46,082 nt of DNA, taken from positions 1-46,082 of the forward strand of contig CAYSDL010000008.1 of the NCBI GenBank assembly GCA_964429875.1, written 5' to 3'. Shown here piece by piece: positions 1-9,264 of this stretch. The stretch comes from CAYSDL01 sp964429875. Its GTDB lineage: Bacteria > Fidelibacterota > Marinisomatia > SCGC-AAA003-L08 > D37C17. A program made the position numbers and the translations under genes. The notes under the pieces are model-generated. The model was not told where the DNA came from and made no database searches. It was given only the letters and a program-made list of their open reading frames with translations. How positions within the stretch are numbered: position 1 is the first letter of the stretch; each line of letters opens with the position of its first letter.

Positions 1-3000
1 ACTAACCAATCGTTGCTTTCACCTACATTACTTCCAGTTGTTTGGAAAGGAAGAGAAGGGATAACTTCATTTGCACATGTATTTACACCAGGTTCTGTCC
101 AATTTAGTTCAACATATCCATCCCCTCCAACTGCGGTTACACTTAGTGGCGCGGCAAGAATCCACATAGCACAACTTTCATTTGTTGGTTGCGATTCACC
201 TGATGGATAATTAGCAGTTACCACATAACAATACTCAACATCATGAATAGCATCTACATCTTCAAACATATTAGATGTTGTATTTGTATATAACTGGCCA
301 TCTCTGTATACATTATAATCAATAACATTATTATCGCCACCTATCCACTCCATTGTAATATGATCAGAATCTGCATATGCATATAAATCAGTTGGTGCTT
401 GACCAGGTATTGGTATTGCACAAACTGGATCATCTAAAGCTTCTGATTCACCAACTTCATAAACGCTTGTTACTGTATAACAATACTCTGTTAGATTAAC
501 TACTGCAAAATCATCATACTCATATACACCTGCATCAACTGTTGCTAGAAAATCTCCATCTCTATATATATTAAACGCAATTAGATCTCTTCCATTTTGA
601 TTATTGTATTCTTGGTTTAGAACAAATGGAGGAAGATCTCCTAATTGACCTTCAGAACGATAAATATAATTATCATTATTATTGCCACTTCCATACTCAG
701 GGCAATCTCCTTCATCCCAATTAAATTCATCGCAGTTAAAATAGACCCCCCATGATCCATCATCACATAGACCATCACCAAGCCAAACTAAATATGCAGG
801 ATCTATACATTGTTCAATGCAATCTAAAAACCCAACAATCTCATTCCCATAATAATCAAACAATTCACATTCATCTCCGATACCACCTGAACCGCCTGCT
901 GGAGGATCTGTCCATGTTACATGAACAACGCCATCATCACCTTGAGCAAACACTTCATCTGGGGAGAGTATTTCCCACATAGCACATTCTTCATCAGAAG
1001 AAGCTGAACTACCAAGATCATAAACAGCCTCAACATTATAGCAATACTCTGTATTATGTATTGCTGATGTATCATTATAAAAACTATCAGTTGTATAATC
1101 TAAATATGATCCATCTCTATTAATATTATACCCTACAACCTCAGTTGAATTTGCAGCAGTCCAAATAAGTTCGACTTGACCATTTGTACCAACAGCATCA
1201 AAATCAGTGGCCGGAGGCAAGATCCACTGATCACATGAGGTATTTGACGGAACAGATTCACCATCTTCGTATAATGCTGTAACTATATAACAATATATTA
1301 CATCATGCTCTGCTTCTTCATCAACATATGAAAATGTATTAGTATCAGTTGTAGTTAAAAGTGTGTCATCTCTATATACTCTATACTCTAAAATGTCTCT
1401 AAAGTTATTTTCTATATCAGAATAATTATCAAATTCAGTAATTATTGTAGTTATATTCCCTGAATAAGAATTACCATTTTCTTTATCAGAACTTAACTCA
1501 TCTAATGGAAGATAATTTATTATAGAGTTTAATAGACCTCCTGTATTAAACTCAATTGTTTCTTGTGTCCCGAATTCACCACCACTATGTATTTGCGCAT
1601 CATTTAATATCAAATTATAATAGCCTACTCCCCATCCGCAACAAATGCCATCACCAAAAGTATCATAAATATTAAAAGTATATTCTCCGGGGGGCAATAA
1701 AAGCTCCCATTCATAAAGGGTTTCAGCTGCAGTTAATTCACCTGAGGCAATGCCAGATACAAATTCTCCATTTATATCGTAAAGATCCCATGATGTTTCT
1801 GCAGGATATGAATCAGTAAAAATTTCAATATCAAATGCTACAAATGAACCAGGTTCATTCCAAGTCACTGTAATATTTTGCGCATCATTATCTCCTTGAG
1901 CATATACACCTACAGGAGGATCTAAATAATAGAGGGCACACGCTGTATTAGTTGAAAAAGTTTCCCCTGAGGGGTAATTAGCTTTAACCTCATAGCAGTA
2001 TTCAACTCCTGCTATAATTTCTCCTTCATCTAGGAAATCAAGTCCTATTGAATTTCCTATATTTACTCCATCTTTATAAACTTGATAATCAATTAAAATA
2101 TCCCCAAATAAAGGGTCTATAGGAGCTGCTGACCATTCCAATCCAATTGTACCACCCAAATCAATCGCAGTCAGATTAGAAGCAGGAGGCCCTGGGTATG
2201 GCGTTACACATACAGGATCTGATAACTCGGAAGTTCCTTCATCATAATTTGATTGCAATGTATAACAATATTCAGTCATATTNNNNNNNNNNNNNNNNNN
2301 NNNNNNNNNNNNNNNNNNNNNNNNNNNNNNNNNNNNNNNNNNNNNNNNNNNNNNNNNNNNNNNNNNNNNNNNNNNNNNNNNNCCATATCCTAAATAATCA
2401 CCATAATTCCATTCACCATAATATAAAGTAACCATATTATCTGGATAATCAACAGCGCCGTCAACACCAAAACCTTCAGGGTCAGCAAAAGTAGCATCAT
2501 GGGTTGCGACCACATAGAAAGATCCTGTTAATCCAGTTAGATTAGGATATACAGTAGCCCAACCATCCTCAGCAACAGCTTCACTTTCATAAATCAGGTT
2601 TCCAGGAACTCCGTTATTATCATCAAAAATAAGTACCCGTACAGGCCCATGTGTATTATTAGGCCATGGCCAGAATTCATCGCCTTCACTTAAAATTTTA
2701 AGAGAGGCAGCTAAAATATCAAAATCAACACCTACATCAAACTTTGTTCCATGTGCTAAACCATCTTCATATGTCCCGAAGAAATAAAATGCATTTTGCA
2801 AAACACCATCATCATATTGAAGATGATATTCTTCACCACCTACAGGTTCTTCCCATGTTAAAGTAACTAGCTGGTCAACTGGCACTGCTTCAATCTGGGA
2901 AGGAGGATATACATTCCATGTACTACATGAAGTATTTGTTGCAGGAGACTCACCAATACCATCATAATATGCTTTTACAAAATAACAATATTCCTGCCCA

Positions 3001-4469
3001 ATCTCTGTTTCATAATCTTCGTACATTACATCTGTTGTATTTACTAGCAATTCTTCATCTCTATAAATATTAAATGATGTTTGATCATCCTCTGGTGTAG
3101 TTGTCCATTCAAGCGTAATAAAGCTACCTGTTCCCTGGGCGGACAATGATCCTGGAGCATTTAATTGAGGGGTTACACATGCAGTATTTGAAAATCCAGA
3201 TGTTCCTTCATCCCATACAGAGGTAACATTATAACAAGACTCTTCTAGATACCAAAGGCCCTCAGAAGTATCAACATATTCTGTTGCTTCAGTATAATCA
3301 ACAAATTCATTGTCCCTATATATCTCATATCCCAATAGATCTCTAAGGCCTACAAATATTGTTCCTTCAGCCATCTGTTTTGAAGTTGTTCCTTGATTTC
3401 CATTATTGGAAAAAGATCCACATTCTTCTATACATTCTTCACTTTGAATGCCTGCACCATAAGCACAGTCACATCCATCACAATCCCATTCGGAACAAGT
3501 AAAAACTATTCCCCAACTACCATCATCACAGTAACCATCTCCAATCCAAACTAGATAAGTTTCAGCAAAACAAAAGCCTATGCAATCTATAAATCCGGTT
3601 TGTCCATAAGCATCGACACATTCATCTCCAACTCCAATACCACTTGGAGGGGTTTCCCAATCAAGATAAACTTCTAAACCATCTTCTTCAGCTGTTAAGT
3701 TTTGAGGCTCTTCTAAATAAATTTCAGTTGTTTCTGCACAAGCAACATTAGATTCATCTGATTCATTGTTATCATTAAAAGCAGTAACAGTATAACAATA
3801 CTCTGTTCCTTGCTGTAAACCTGTTTCAGTATAATTTGTTGAAGTTGAAGTACCAATTAAAGAACCCTCTCTAAATACATGATACCCAGTTATATCAACA
3901 ACATTTGTATCTTCCCAAAAAAGAGATATCTCACCAAAACCACCAGTAGCAGTTAAATTTTCTGGAGCAGATACTGGAGGAGGAGTTTCTCCATTAACAG
4001 TAACTGTCCCTCCTACAAAAACATATTCAAGAGGCATTCCCACAGGATCTGAAATAATTGATTCATTTAGATCAAGAGAAATGGAAATATCCGAAGAATA
4101 GATACTTATTGATTCATATGATAAGGTTAATATTGGACCTTCGCCTTCGCTTAGACCTGCACCAGTAAGATCAAAGCCAACTATAATTACTGATCCATCA
4201 GGTTGTTCATTAAAACTTACTGTAAATAAAGTTGTTCTATCGGTTACTTGTACATCTGTAAATATTCCTTGATCGGGGAGATCAATTACTCGAAATTGAA
4301 ATCCTCCGACTGTTTGATCATTAGATAAGGAGACATCAAGAGTCGCTGTTTCCATTGCGTTAATTTCATCATCTGAAATACTCAATTGTAAATCAGCAAA
4401 TAATAAATTAATAGTCGTTATTAAAGGAAATAAAAAATAAATAACATTTTTAAATAGTTTTGATTGCAT
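1..4469 (-). CDS. Giant secreted fibronectin-III repeat protein with cohesin-like N-terminal domain (C-terminus beyond window)
   Basis: One open minus-strand frame runs from ATG at 4469 to the window edge (about 1,489 codons) and keeps the same frame on both sides of the N run. A signal peptide (about residues 1-25) is followed by a beta-sandwich resembling a cohesin module (about 26-153; VGGFQFRV, SFNEQPDG, LTLSYES). At least ten FN3 domains follow, each with a YCY..C cysteine pair and usually a YRDG-type turn. Some FN3 domains carry insertions: two LNR-like Cys-rich modules (GDGYCDDG near 3550, GDGLCDDG near 770), a GDGICCGWG module near 1640, and a YDDG beta-sandwich near 2400-2850. Function is unknown; a surface adhesin or scaffold is likely. 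The end is missing, so a dockerin, FlgD-like or sorting domain cannot be excluded. Confidence 0.85.
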   Translation of the reverse strand, partial: MQSKLFKNVIYFLFPLITTINLLFADLQLSISDDEINAMETATLDVSLSNDQTVGGFQFRVIDLPDQGIFTDVQVTDRTTLFTVSFNEQPDGSVIIVGFDLTGAGLSEGEGPILTLSYESISIYSSDISISLDLNESIISDPVGMPLEYVFVGGTVTVNGETPPPVSAPENLTATGGFGEISLFWEDTNVVDITGYHVFREGSLIGTSTSTNYTETGLQQGTEYCYTVTAFNDNNESDESNVACAETTEIYLEEPQNLTAEEDGLEVYLDWETPPSGIGVGDECVDAYGQTGFIDCIGFCFAETYLVWIGDGYCDDGSWGIVFTCSEWDCDGCDCAYGAGIQSEECIEECGSFSNNGNQGTTSKQMAEGTIFVGLRDLLGYEIYRDNEFVDYTEATEYVDTSEGLWYLEESCYNVTSVWDEGTSGFSNTACVTPQLNAPGSLSAQGTGSFITLEWTTTPEDDQTSFNIYRDEELLVNTTDVMYEDYETEIGQEYCYFVKAYYDGIGESPATNTSCSTWNVYPPSQIEAVPVDQLVTLTWEEPVGGEEYHLQYDDGVLQNAFYFFGTYEDGLAHGTKFDVGVDFDILAASLKILSEGDEFWPWPNNTHGPVRVLIFDDNNGVPGNLIYESEAVAEDGWATVYPNLTGLTGSFYVVATHDATFADPEGFGVDGAVDYPDNMVTLYYGEWNYGDYLGYXXXXXXXXXXXXXXXXXXXXXXXXXXXXXXXXXXNMTEYCYTLQSNYDEGTSELSDPVCVTPYPGPPASNLTAIDLGGTIGLEWSAAPIDPLFGDILIDYQVYKDGVNIGNSIGLDFLDEGEIIAGVEYCYEVKANYPSGETFSTNTACALYYLDPPVGVYAQGDNDAQNITVTWNEPGSFVAFDIEIFTDSYPAETSWDLYDINGEFVSGIASGELTAAETLYEWELLLPPGEYTFNIYDTFGDGICCGWGVGYYNLILNDAQIHSGGEFGTQETIEFNTGGLLNSIINYLPLDELSSDKENGNSYSGNITTIITEFDNYSDIENNFRDILEYRVYRDDTLLTTTDTNTFSYVDEEAEHDVIYCYIVTALYEDGESVPSNTSCDQWILPPATDFDAVGTNGQVELIWTAANSTEVVGYNINRDGSYLDYTTDSFYNDTSAIHNTEYCYNVEAVYDLGSSASSDEECAMWEILSPDEVFAQGDDGVVHVTWTDPPAGGSGGIGDECELFDYYGNEIVGFLDCIEQCIDPAYLVWLGDGLCDDGSWGVYFNCDEFNWDEGDCPEYGSGNNNDNYIYRSEGQLGDLPPFVLNQEYNNQNGRDLIAFNIYRDGDFLATVDAGVYEYDDFAVVNLTEYCYTVTSVYEVGESEALDDPVCAIPIPGQAPTDLYAYADSDHITMEWIGGDNNVIDYNVYRDGQLYTNTTSNMFEDVDAIHDVEYCYVVTANYPSGESQPTNESCAMWILAAPLSVTAVGGDGYVELNWTEPGVNTCANEVIPSLPFQTTGSNVGESNDWL
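2283..2382. other. Assembly gap (100 N)
   Basis: Exactly 100 N, the usual placeholder for a scaffold gap of unknown size. It lies inside the FN3 protein. The reading frame is the same on both sides, but the true length is unknown and one or more FN3 repeats may be missing. Confidence 0.95.
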
Positions 4470-4480
4470 CTTCTCCTCCT
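4470..4480 (-). promoter_or_regulatory. Ribosome binding site of the giant FN3 protein
   Basis: The minus strand reads AGGAGGAGAAG directly before ATG at 4469. This is the strongest Shine-Dalgarno sequence I noticed in the window and fixes the start. The 56-base gap to the divergent gene at 4526 must hold both promoters; I see no clear -35/-10 pair there. Confidence 0.75.
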
Positions 4481-4525
4481 ATTATCATATTTTTGGGAAA
4501 CAGAATTTAACATCTAATTACATCT

Positions 4526-5392
4526 TTGTCAAATAAGTTTAAAAAATATTACAGATTATTTCCTTTGATCATCTTGCTTGGTGCTTCCCTACCACAGTTC
4601 GTTGATACTCAAGTATCCTATGAATATAATAAGAGCCAAATTAAAGATGATGAACTATATATATTAGATGAATTCACTAAGTTAATAGAAAAATATTATA
4701 ACATTTCAAATTTCTCTTATGATCATAGAGACCTTAATATTCCATTGAAAATTCATTTTATATTTGAAAAAATTTATTTTAGCGGAGAAGATAATTATAA
4801 AAAAATAGGATGTCAATTTATTATAAGCAATTCGAGTGATCAATTTTATTACAATAAAAATCTAATCCTTCCTTTTTACAAAGGGAAAACCATTTATCAT
4901 AATGAATCATTATATGATCCCTTAGCTTCTATTTTTGATTACTATGCATATTTGTTTATTGCCTATGAATTAGATAGTTACAAATTATTCCTTGGTGATT
5001 ATTATTACAGTAAAGCACTTGAAGTTACATCTATGGGAGGATCATCAAACAAATGGGATTCTCGAATGGAAAAAATAAAAGAAATAAAAAATAATAACTA
5101 CTTAAGGATTGTTCGATTTTCACTCTTTGAATCTATGGAAAAATTATACGATAAAGATTATTCTTTAAAAGAACTAAAGGAACTCGCAATAGCTATTCTA
5201 GAAAACTTAAAATTAGTACATAATAAATTAGGATATGACAAAAATACATTGAAATTTATTGATGCCTTTCACAAAGAAATTATTGAATTATTTAAGATGT
5301 TTAAGATGAATCAAGGAGTTGAATTTTTATATAATTTTGATGATAAAAACAAATCATACTACAAAAAACATTTATTAATCGATGAAAACTAA
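4526..5392 (+). CDS. DUF4835 family (PorD-like) secreted protein
   Basis: 288 residues with an N-terminal signal segment (about 1-29). The conserved pattern matches my recollection of DUF4835 proteins of Bacteroidetes: an early ...ILDEFTKLIEKYYN helix, an IHFIFEKI strand, a ..DPLASIFDYYAYLFIAYELDSY block near the middle, and a KALEVTSMG...W segment. In Bacteroidetes this family has been linked to type IX secretion (PorD); that role here is inference. The start is TTG (4526), the first start in frame, without a clear Shine-Dalgarno. The end overlaps the next gene by 11 bases, so the two are probably translated together. Confidence 0.65.
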   Translation: MSNKFKKYYRLFPLIILLGASLPQFVDTQVSYEYNKSQIKDDELYILDEFTKLIEKYYNISNFSYDHRDLNIPLKIHFIFEKIYFSGEDNYKKIGCQFIISNSSDQFYYNKNLILPFYKGKTIYHNESLYDPLASIFDYYAYLFIAYELDSYKLFLGDYYYSKALEVTSMGGSSNKWDSRMEKIKEIKNNNYLRIVRFSLFESMEKLYDKDYSLKELKELAIAILENLKLVHNKLGYDKNTLKFIDAFHKEIIELFKMFKMNQGVEFLYNFDDKNKSYYKKHLLIDEN

Positions 5393-6596
5393 ATTCATTT
5401 CATATTTTATACTTCTTCCTAGTCTTTTACTTCTAGGACAAGATTTAAATAAAATCCAAAAAAATATTAATAGTAGAAATAAAGATCTAAATGAGCTAAA
5501 AAATGAAATAAATAAACTTGAAAATGAAATAAATAAAAAAATTGAAGAAGAAGAAATAAATCAGGGCCTTTTAAAACAAATAAATAATAAAATTCAATTA
5601 ACAGAAAAATTAATCACAAAATTAAATGATGAGGAAAATTATCTATCAAATTTAATCTTTAAAAATGAGCAAAATATTATTATTAAAGAAGAAGAGTTAA
5701 CTAAAATGAAAAATCAATTAAAAAATAGACTGATATATTTATATAAATATGGCAGAGGAGAACCGCTCTCACAGTTAATGATTACTGAAGAATGGAGTAA
5801 GGTGATTTATAGAACTAAGTATTTACAAGTTTTAAATAAATCAGAACAAATAATTAAAGATAGAATTAACAAAAGCATAGAAAATTTAAAATTAGAAAAA
5901 AATGCTCTGAAAAAAGAAAAAGAAAGAAAATCATTTTTAATATCAGAAAAGGACAGAGAATTTTCTGCTTTAGAAAAAGATAAAAAAACAAAACAAAATT
6001 ATATAAATAAGATAAAAAAAGAGAAAGAACAGCTAAGATCAAATCTTGAAGATAAAAAGAAAATGATGGCTCAAATTGAAAAACTTATAAATAAACTTTA
6101 TGCTGATAAAAAAGAATTGAAAAAAAGAGAAGAAGAATTAATTAAACTAAGGTCGCAACAAAATAAATCTACAACGGGCAATTTTGCAAAAATGAAACAA
6201 AAATTGCCATGGCCTGTTGATGGAACAGTAATTGGAGAATTTGGTATTCAAACAAATCAAAAATTGAAAACTCAATATGAGAACATAGGAATTGATATTA
6301 AAACAGCTTACGCAGCTCCAGTAAAATCTATTTTAGATGGGGTTGTATCTTCAATTACAGTTATAAAAGGGTATGGTAACGTTGTCATACTAGATCATGG
6401 TGGTGGATATTATAGTGTTTATTCAAATATTGATAATATTAGAATTAATGAAGGCGATTATATCCCCTCAGAAATAAAAATTGGTAATGTTGCAAAAAAC
6501 AACTCTTCTAACTATAATGCTGAGTATTTATTTCATTTCCAAGTTTGGGGAAATCAAAAAAAATTAAACCCTGAAGATTGGTTGAAGAAAAAATGA
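5382..6596 (+). CDS. EnvC-like murein hydrolase activator (coiled coil plus degenerate LytM/M23 domain)
   Basis: 404 residues: a signal peptide (about 1-19), a long Lys/Glu-rich coiled coil (about 20-265), and a C-terminal LytM fold (about 275-400, starting LPWPVDGTV). The zinc ligands of active M23 peptidases are mostly gone. The H of the HxxxD motif is N301 (NIGID), the Y-x-H histidine is N348 (VYSNI), and the HxH pair is L383-F-H385. Loss of ligands is typical of EnvC/NlpD, which activate amidases at the septum instead of cutting peptidoglycan. It overlaps its upstream neighbour by 11 bases and the next gene by four (ATGA). Confidence 0.85.
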   Translation: MKTKFISYFILLPSLLLLGQDLNKIQKNINSRNKDLNELKNEINKLENEINKKIEEEEINQGLLKQINNKIQLTEKLITKLNDEENYLSNLIFKNEQNIIIKEEELTKMKNQLKNRLIYLYKYGRGEPLSQLMITEEWSKVIYRTKYLQVLNKSEQIIKDRINKSIENLKLEKNALKKEKERKSFLISEKDREFSALEKDKKTKQNYINKIKKEKEQLRSNLEDKKKMMAQIEKLINKLYADKKELKKREEELIKLRSQQNKSTTGNFAKMKQKLPWPVDGTVIGEFGIQTNQKLKTQYENIGIDIKTAYAAPVKSILDGVVSSITVIKGYGNVVILDHGGGYYSVYSNIDNIRINEGDYIPSEIKIGNVAKNNSSNYNAEYLFHFQVWGNQKKLNPEDWLKKK

Positions 6597-7744
6597 TCTA
6601 TGATAATTTAATCCTTAATAAGTATACATTTAAAAATCTGACTTCATTCTACAAAAAAAAACACCTTCCAAATGCTTTTATTTTTTATGGAAATGAGGGG
6701 ATTGGGAAGGAAGCTCATGCTATAGAATTTTTTGCATTGATGAATTGCAAAGAACCTGATATCAATAGTGCATGTGGAAAATGCAATTCATGTAATAAAA
6801 TAAAAATTCTACAACATGAATTATTAAATATTATTGTTCCTCTTCCTAAGAGCAAGAAAATAGGGAAAAATGATAACTCATTAAGTGCACTTACAGAAAA
6901 ACAGCAATTAGAATTAATAAATCAATTTTCAGAAAAAGGGAAAAACCCATATCATAAAATTAAACTAGATAAAGCAAACACAATAATTATTAATTCTATA
7001 AAGGATATTAAAAACAGTTCGACATTATCAGTTCCTAATGGAAATATAAAATTACACCTGATATTAGATGCTCATAAGTTATGTTATCCAAAACAGGAAT
7101 CTGCTAATGCATTGTTAAAAATATTAGAAGAGCCTAAAGAAAATAATTTATTTATTTTAGTGACCTCTCAAATAAGCAAAATAATTGATACTATTTCATC
7201 TCGCTGTGTACCTGTATTTTTCAATGATATAAATTATTTAGAAATAGAAGAAAAAATATCCGAAAAAGTTAATGATCCAAATAAAACAAAAATAATTTCA
7301 AAAATATGCGAGGGCAGTCTTAGAAAAGCTTATGATCTAATTGATTCATTTGATAACAAGATATCTATATTGGGCCAACTCATCAAATCAATAAAGAATA
7401 ATGATATTAATCGATGGAACTCTGAATTTAAAAGAAAAGATAAAAATTATATTTGCAAATATTTTAATCTTCTAACTTTCTTTTTTAGAGATTTGGAATT
7501 TATAAAAAAATCTAATAAAAGCGATATTTGTTTCTCTGAATTCCTTGACTTTTATATTGAATATAATAATAATAACACTAATACTAAATGGGCAGATTGT
7601 ATAAAATCAATTAATAATGCTCAAAATTATTTATTGCGAAATGGTTCTCCCCAACTTGTTAGTGCTGCACTATTTATAGAAATTCAAAATATAATAAATT
7701 GCAAGAATAAAAGTATGTTTGAATTAAATGAATGGATCGCTTAG
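6593..7744 (+). CDS. holB: DNA polymerase III clamp-loader subunit delta'
   Basis: 383 residues from ATG 6593, whose ATGA overlaps the previous stop; an in-frame TTG at 6578 is less likely. Features of the clamp-loader AAA+ family are visible: a P-loop-like GNEGIGKE (about residue 35), a Cys-rich zinc module C..CGKCNSC (about 52-65), a helix with ANALLKILEEP (about 175), and the SSRC sensor (about 195). The P-loop ends GKE instead of GK[ST], which fits delta', the non-hydrolysing wrench of the complex, rather than DnaX. It would load the sliding clamp with delta and DnaX; neither is in the window. Confidence 0.85.
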   Translation: MIYDNLILNKYTFKNLTSFYKKKHLPNAFIFYGNEGIGKEAHAIEFFALMNCKEPDINSACGKCNSCNKIKILQHELLNIIVPLPKSKKIGKNDNSLSALTEKQQLELINQFSEKGKNPYHKIKLDKANTIIINSIKDIKNSSTLSVPNGNIKLHLILDAHKLCYPKQESANALLKILEEPKENNLFILVTSQISKIIDTISSRCVPVFFNDINYLEIEEKISEKVNDPNKTKIISKICEGSLRKAYDLIDSFDNKISILGQLIKSIKNNDINRWNSEFKRKDKNYICKYFNLLTFFFRDLEFIKKSNKSDICFSEFLDFYIEYNNNNTNTKWADCIKSINNAQNYLLRNGSPQLVSAALFIEIQNIINCKNKSMFELNEWIA

Positions 7745-7747
7745 TTA

Positions 7748-9262
7748 ATGAAGAAAATATATATAACAACCCCTTTATACTACGTTAATGATAAGCCACA
7801 TATTGGTCATGCATATACAACAATTTTAGCAGATGTAATTTCCAGAATATATAAAGTTCAAGGCTATGATGTACATTTTCTTACAGGGACCGATGAGCAT
7901 GGTCAGAAGGTACAGGAAGCTGCAGAAAATAGATCAGTAAGCCCGCAAACACATGTGGATGAATATGTTCAAAGATTTAAATCTGTTTGGGATAAATTGG
8001 ATATCCAATATACTGATTTTATCAGAACTACTGAGGATAGACATGTTGAACGAGTAAAAGAGGTTTTAACATTCCTAAAAGAAAAGGGTGATATTTATAT
8101 CGATGAATATGAAGGACTTTATTCTGTCTCTGAAGAAAGGTTTATTACGGAGAAAGAAGCAGATGAAGGAGATTTTAGAGAAATAAAAAAATTAAAAGAA
8201 AAAAATTATTTTTTCAAAATGTCTAAATATCAAAAACAATTAATTGAACATATAAATTCAAATCATGACTTTATAAAACCTGAATCAAGAAAAAATGAAA
8301 TTCTTGGTTTTTTGAAAAATGATTTAAATGATTTATGTATTTCAAGACCAAAAAGCAGATTGTCATGGGGAATTGAACTACCTTTTGATAAAGATTATGT
8401 AGCATATGTCTGGTTTGATGCATTATTAAATTATATAACAGCTGTAGGATGGAATGCTGATGATGAAAAATTTAAACATTATTGGCCAGCTAACTACCAT
8501 TTAATGGGCAAAGACATAATTACTACTCATGCTGTTTATTGGCCAACGATGCTTATGGCATGTAATATTTCGCTACCCAAAACAATTTTTGCTCATGGAT
8601 GGTGGCTTATAGATGATACAAAAATGTCAAAATCTACTGGAAATGTCATAAAACCTTTAGAAATTGCAGATGACTATGGCGTTGATGCCCTAAGATATTA
8701 CCTCATGAGGAATATGGTCCTTGGACAAGATGCATCTTATTCTTTTCACTTATTTAAAGAAAGGTATAATGCAGATCTTGCTAATGATTATGGGAATTTG
8801 GTAAATAGAGTTTTTATTTTAATTAAGAAAAATTTTAATAATAAAATCCCTACACCTGGTGATTATGACAACACTGATTTGAATACCATTGCAAATACAA
8901 AAAGTATATCAAAATTAATTATTGAAAATTTCAACAATCTCAAAATACATGAAGCTATTGAAGATACATTAAATATTTTAAGATCTATAAATAGATATTT
9001 AGAAATAAAAAAACCTTGGAAGACTGTTAAAGATAGCGTTGAAGAAAAATCAGAGGCTGCAACAACTCTATATATTGCTGCTGAGCTTCTAAGAATTTCT
9101 TCCTGTTTTCTATATCCAATAATGCCATCAAAATCAGGAAGTGTAATTAGAGCTTTAGATAACTGTCCATCTAAGGCATATGATTATGACACTAATTTTG
9201 GCATTTTAAAACCAAATAATAAACTGGGGAATGTAAATAATATATTCCCAAGAATTGATTAA
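7748..9262 (+). CDS. metG: Methionyl-tRNA synthetase
   Basis: Charges tRNA-Met with methionine. 504 residues; class Ia signatures are HIGH at residues 18-21, GTDEHGQK (about 47), and KMSKS (about 298). The connective-peptide region reads YEGLYSVSEERF, where many bacterial MetRS have zinc-binding cysteines (Y.G.YC..CE), so this is a knuckle-less type. It ends after the anticodon-binding helical bundle and lacks the C-terminal EMAP/tRNA-binding domain found in longer MetRS. It starts three bases after the previous stop and ends two bases before tatD. Confidence 0.97.
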   Translation: MKKIYITTPLYYVNDKPHIGHAYTTILADVISRIYKVQGYDVHFLTGTDEHGQKVQEAAENRSVSPQTHVDEYVQRFKSVWDKLDIQYTDFIRTTEDRHVERVKEVLTFLKEKGDIYIDEYEGLYSVSEERFITEKEADEGDFREIKKLKEKNYFFKMSKYQKQLIEHINSNHDFIKPESRKNEILGFLKNDLNDLCISRPKSRLSWGIELPFDKDYVAYVWFDALLNYITAVGWNADDEKFKHYWPANYHLMGKDIITTHAVYWPTMLMACNISLPKTIFAHGWWLIDDTKMSKSTGNVIKPLEIADDYGVDALRYYLMRNMVLGQDASYSFHLFKERYNADLANDYGNLVNRVFILIKKNFNNKIPTPGDYDNTDLNTIANTKSISKLIIENFNNLKIHEAIEDTLNILRSINRYLEIKKPWKTVKDSVEEKSEAATTLYIAAELLRISSCFLYPIMPSKSGSVIRALDNCPSKAYDYDTNFGILKPNNKLGNVNNIFPRID

Positions 9263-9264
9263 TT

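Noticed and set aside
13..2431. Short plus-strand frames opposite the FN3 gene (13-210, 752-982, 2198-2431)
   Set aside because: They are antisense shadows of the long minus-strand frame, have biased His/Gln-rich translations and no ribosome binding site.
6578..6592. In-frame TTG at 6578 as start of the delta' gene
   Set aside because: ATG 6593 makes a typical ATGA overlap with the preceding stop.
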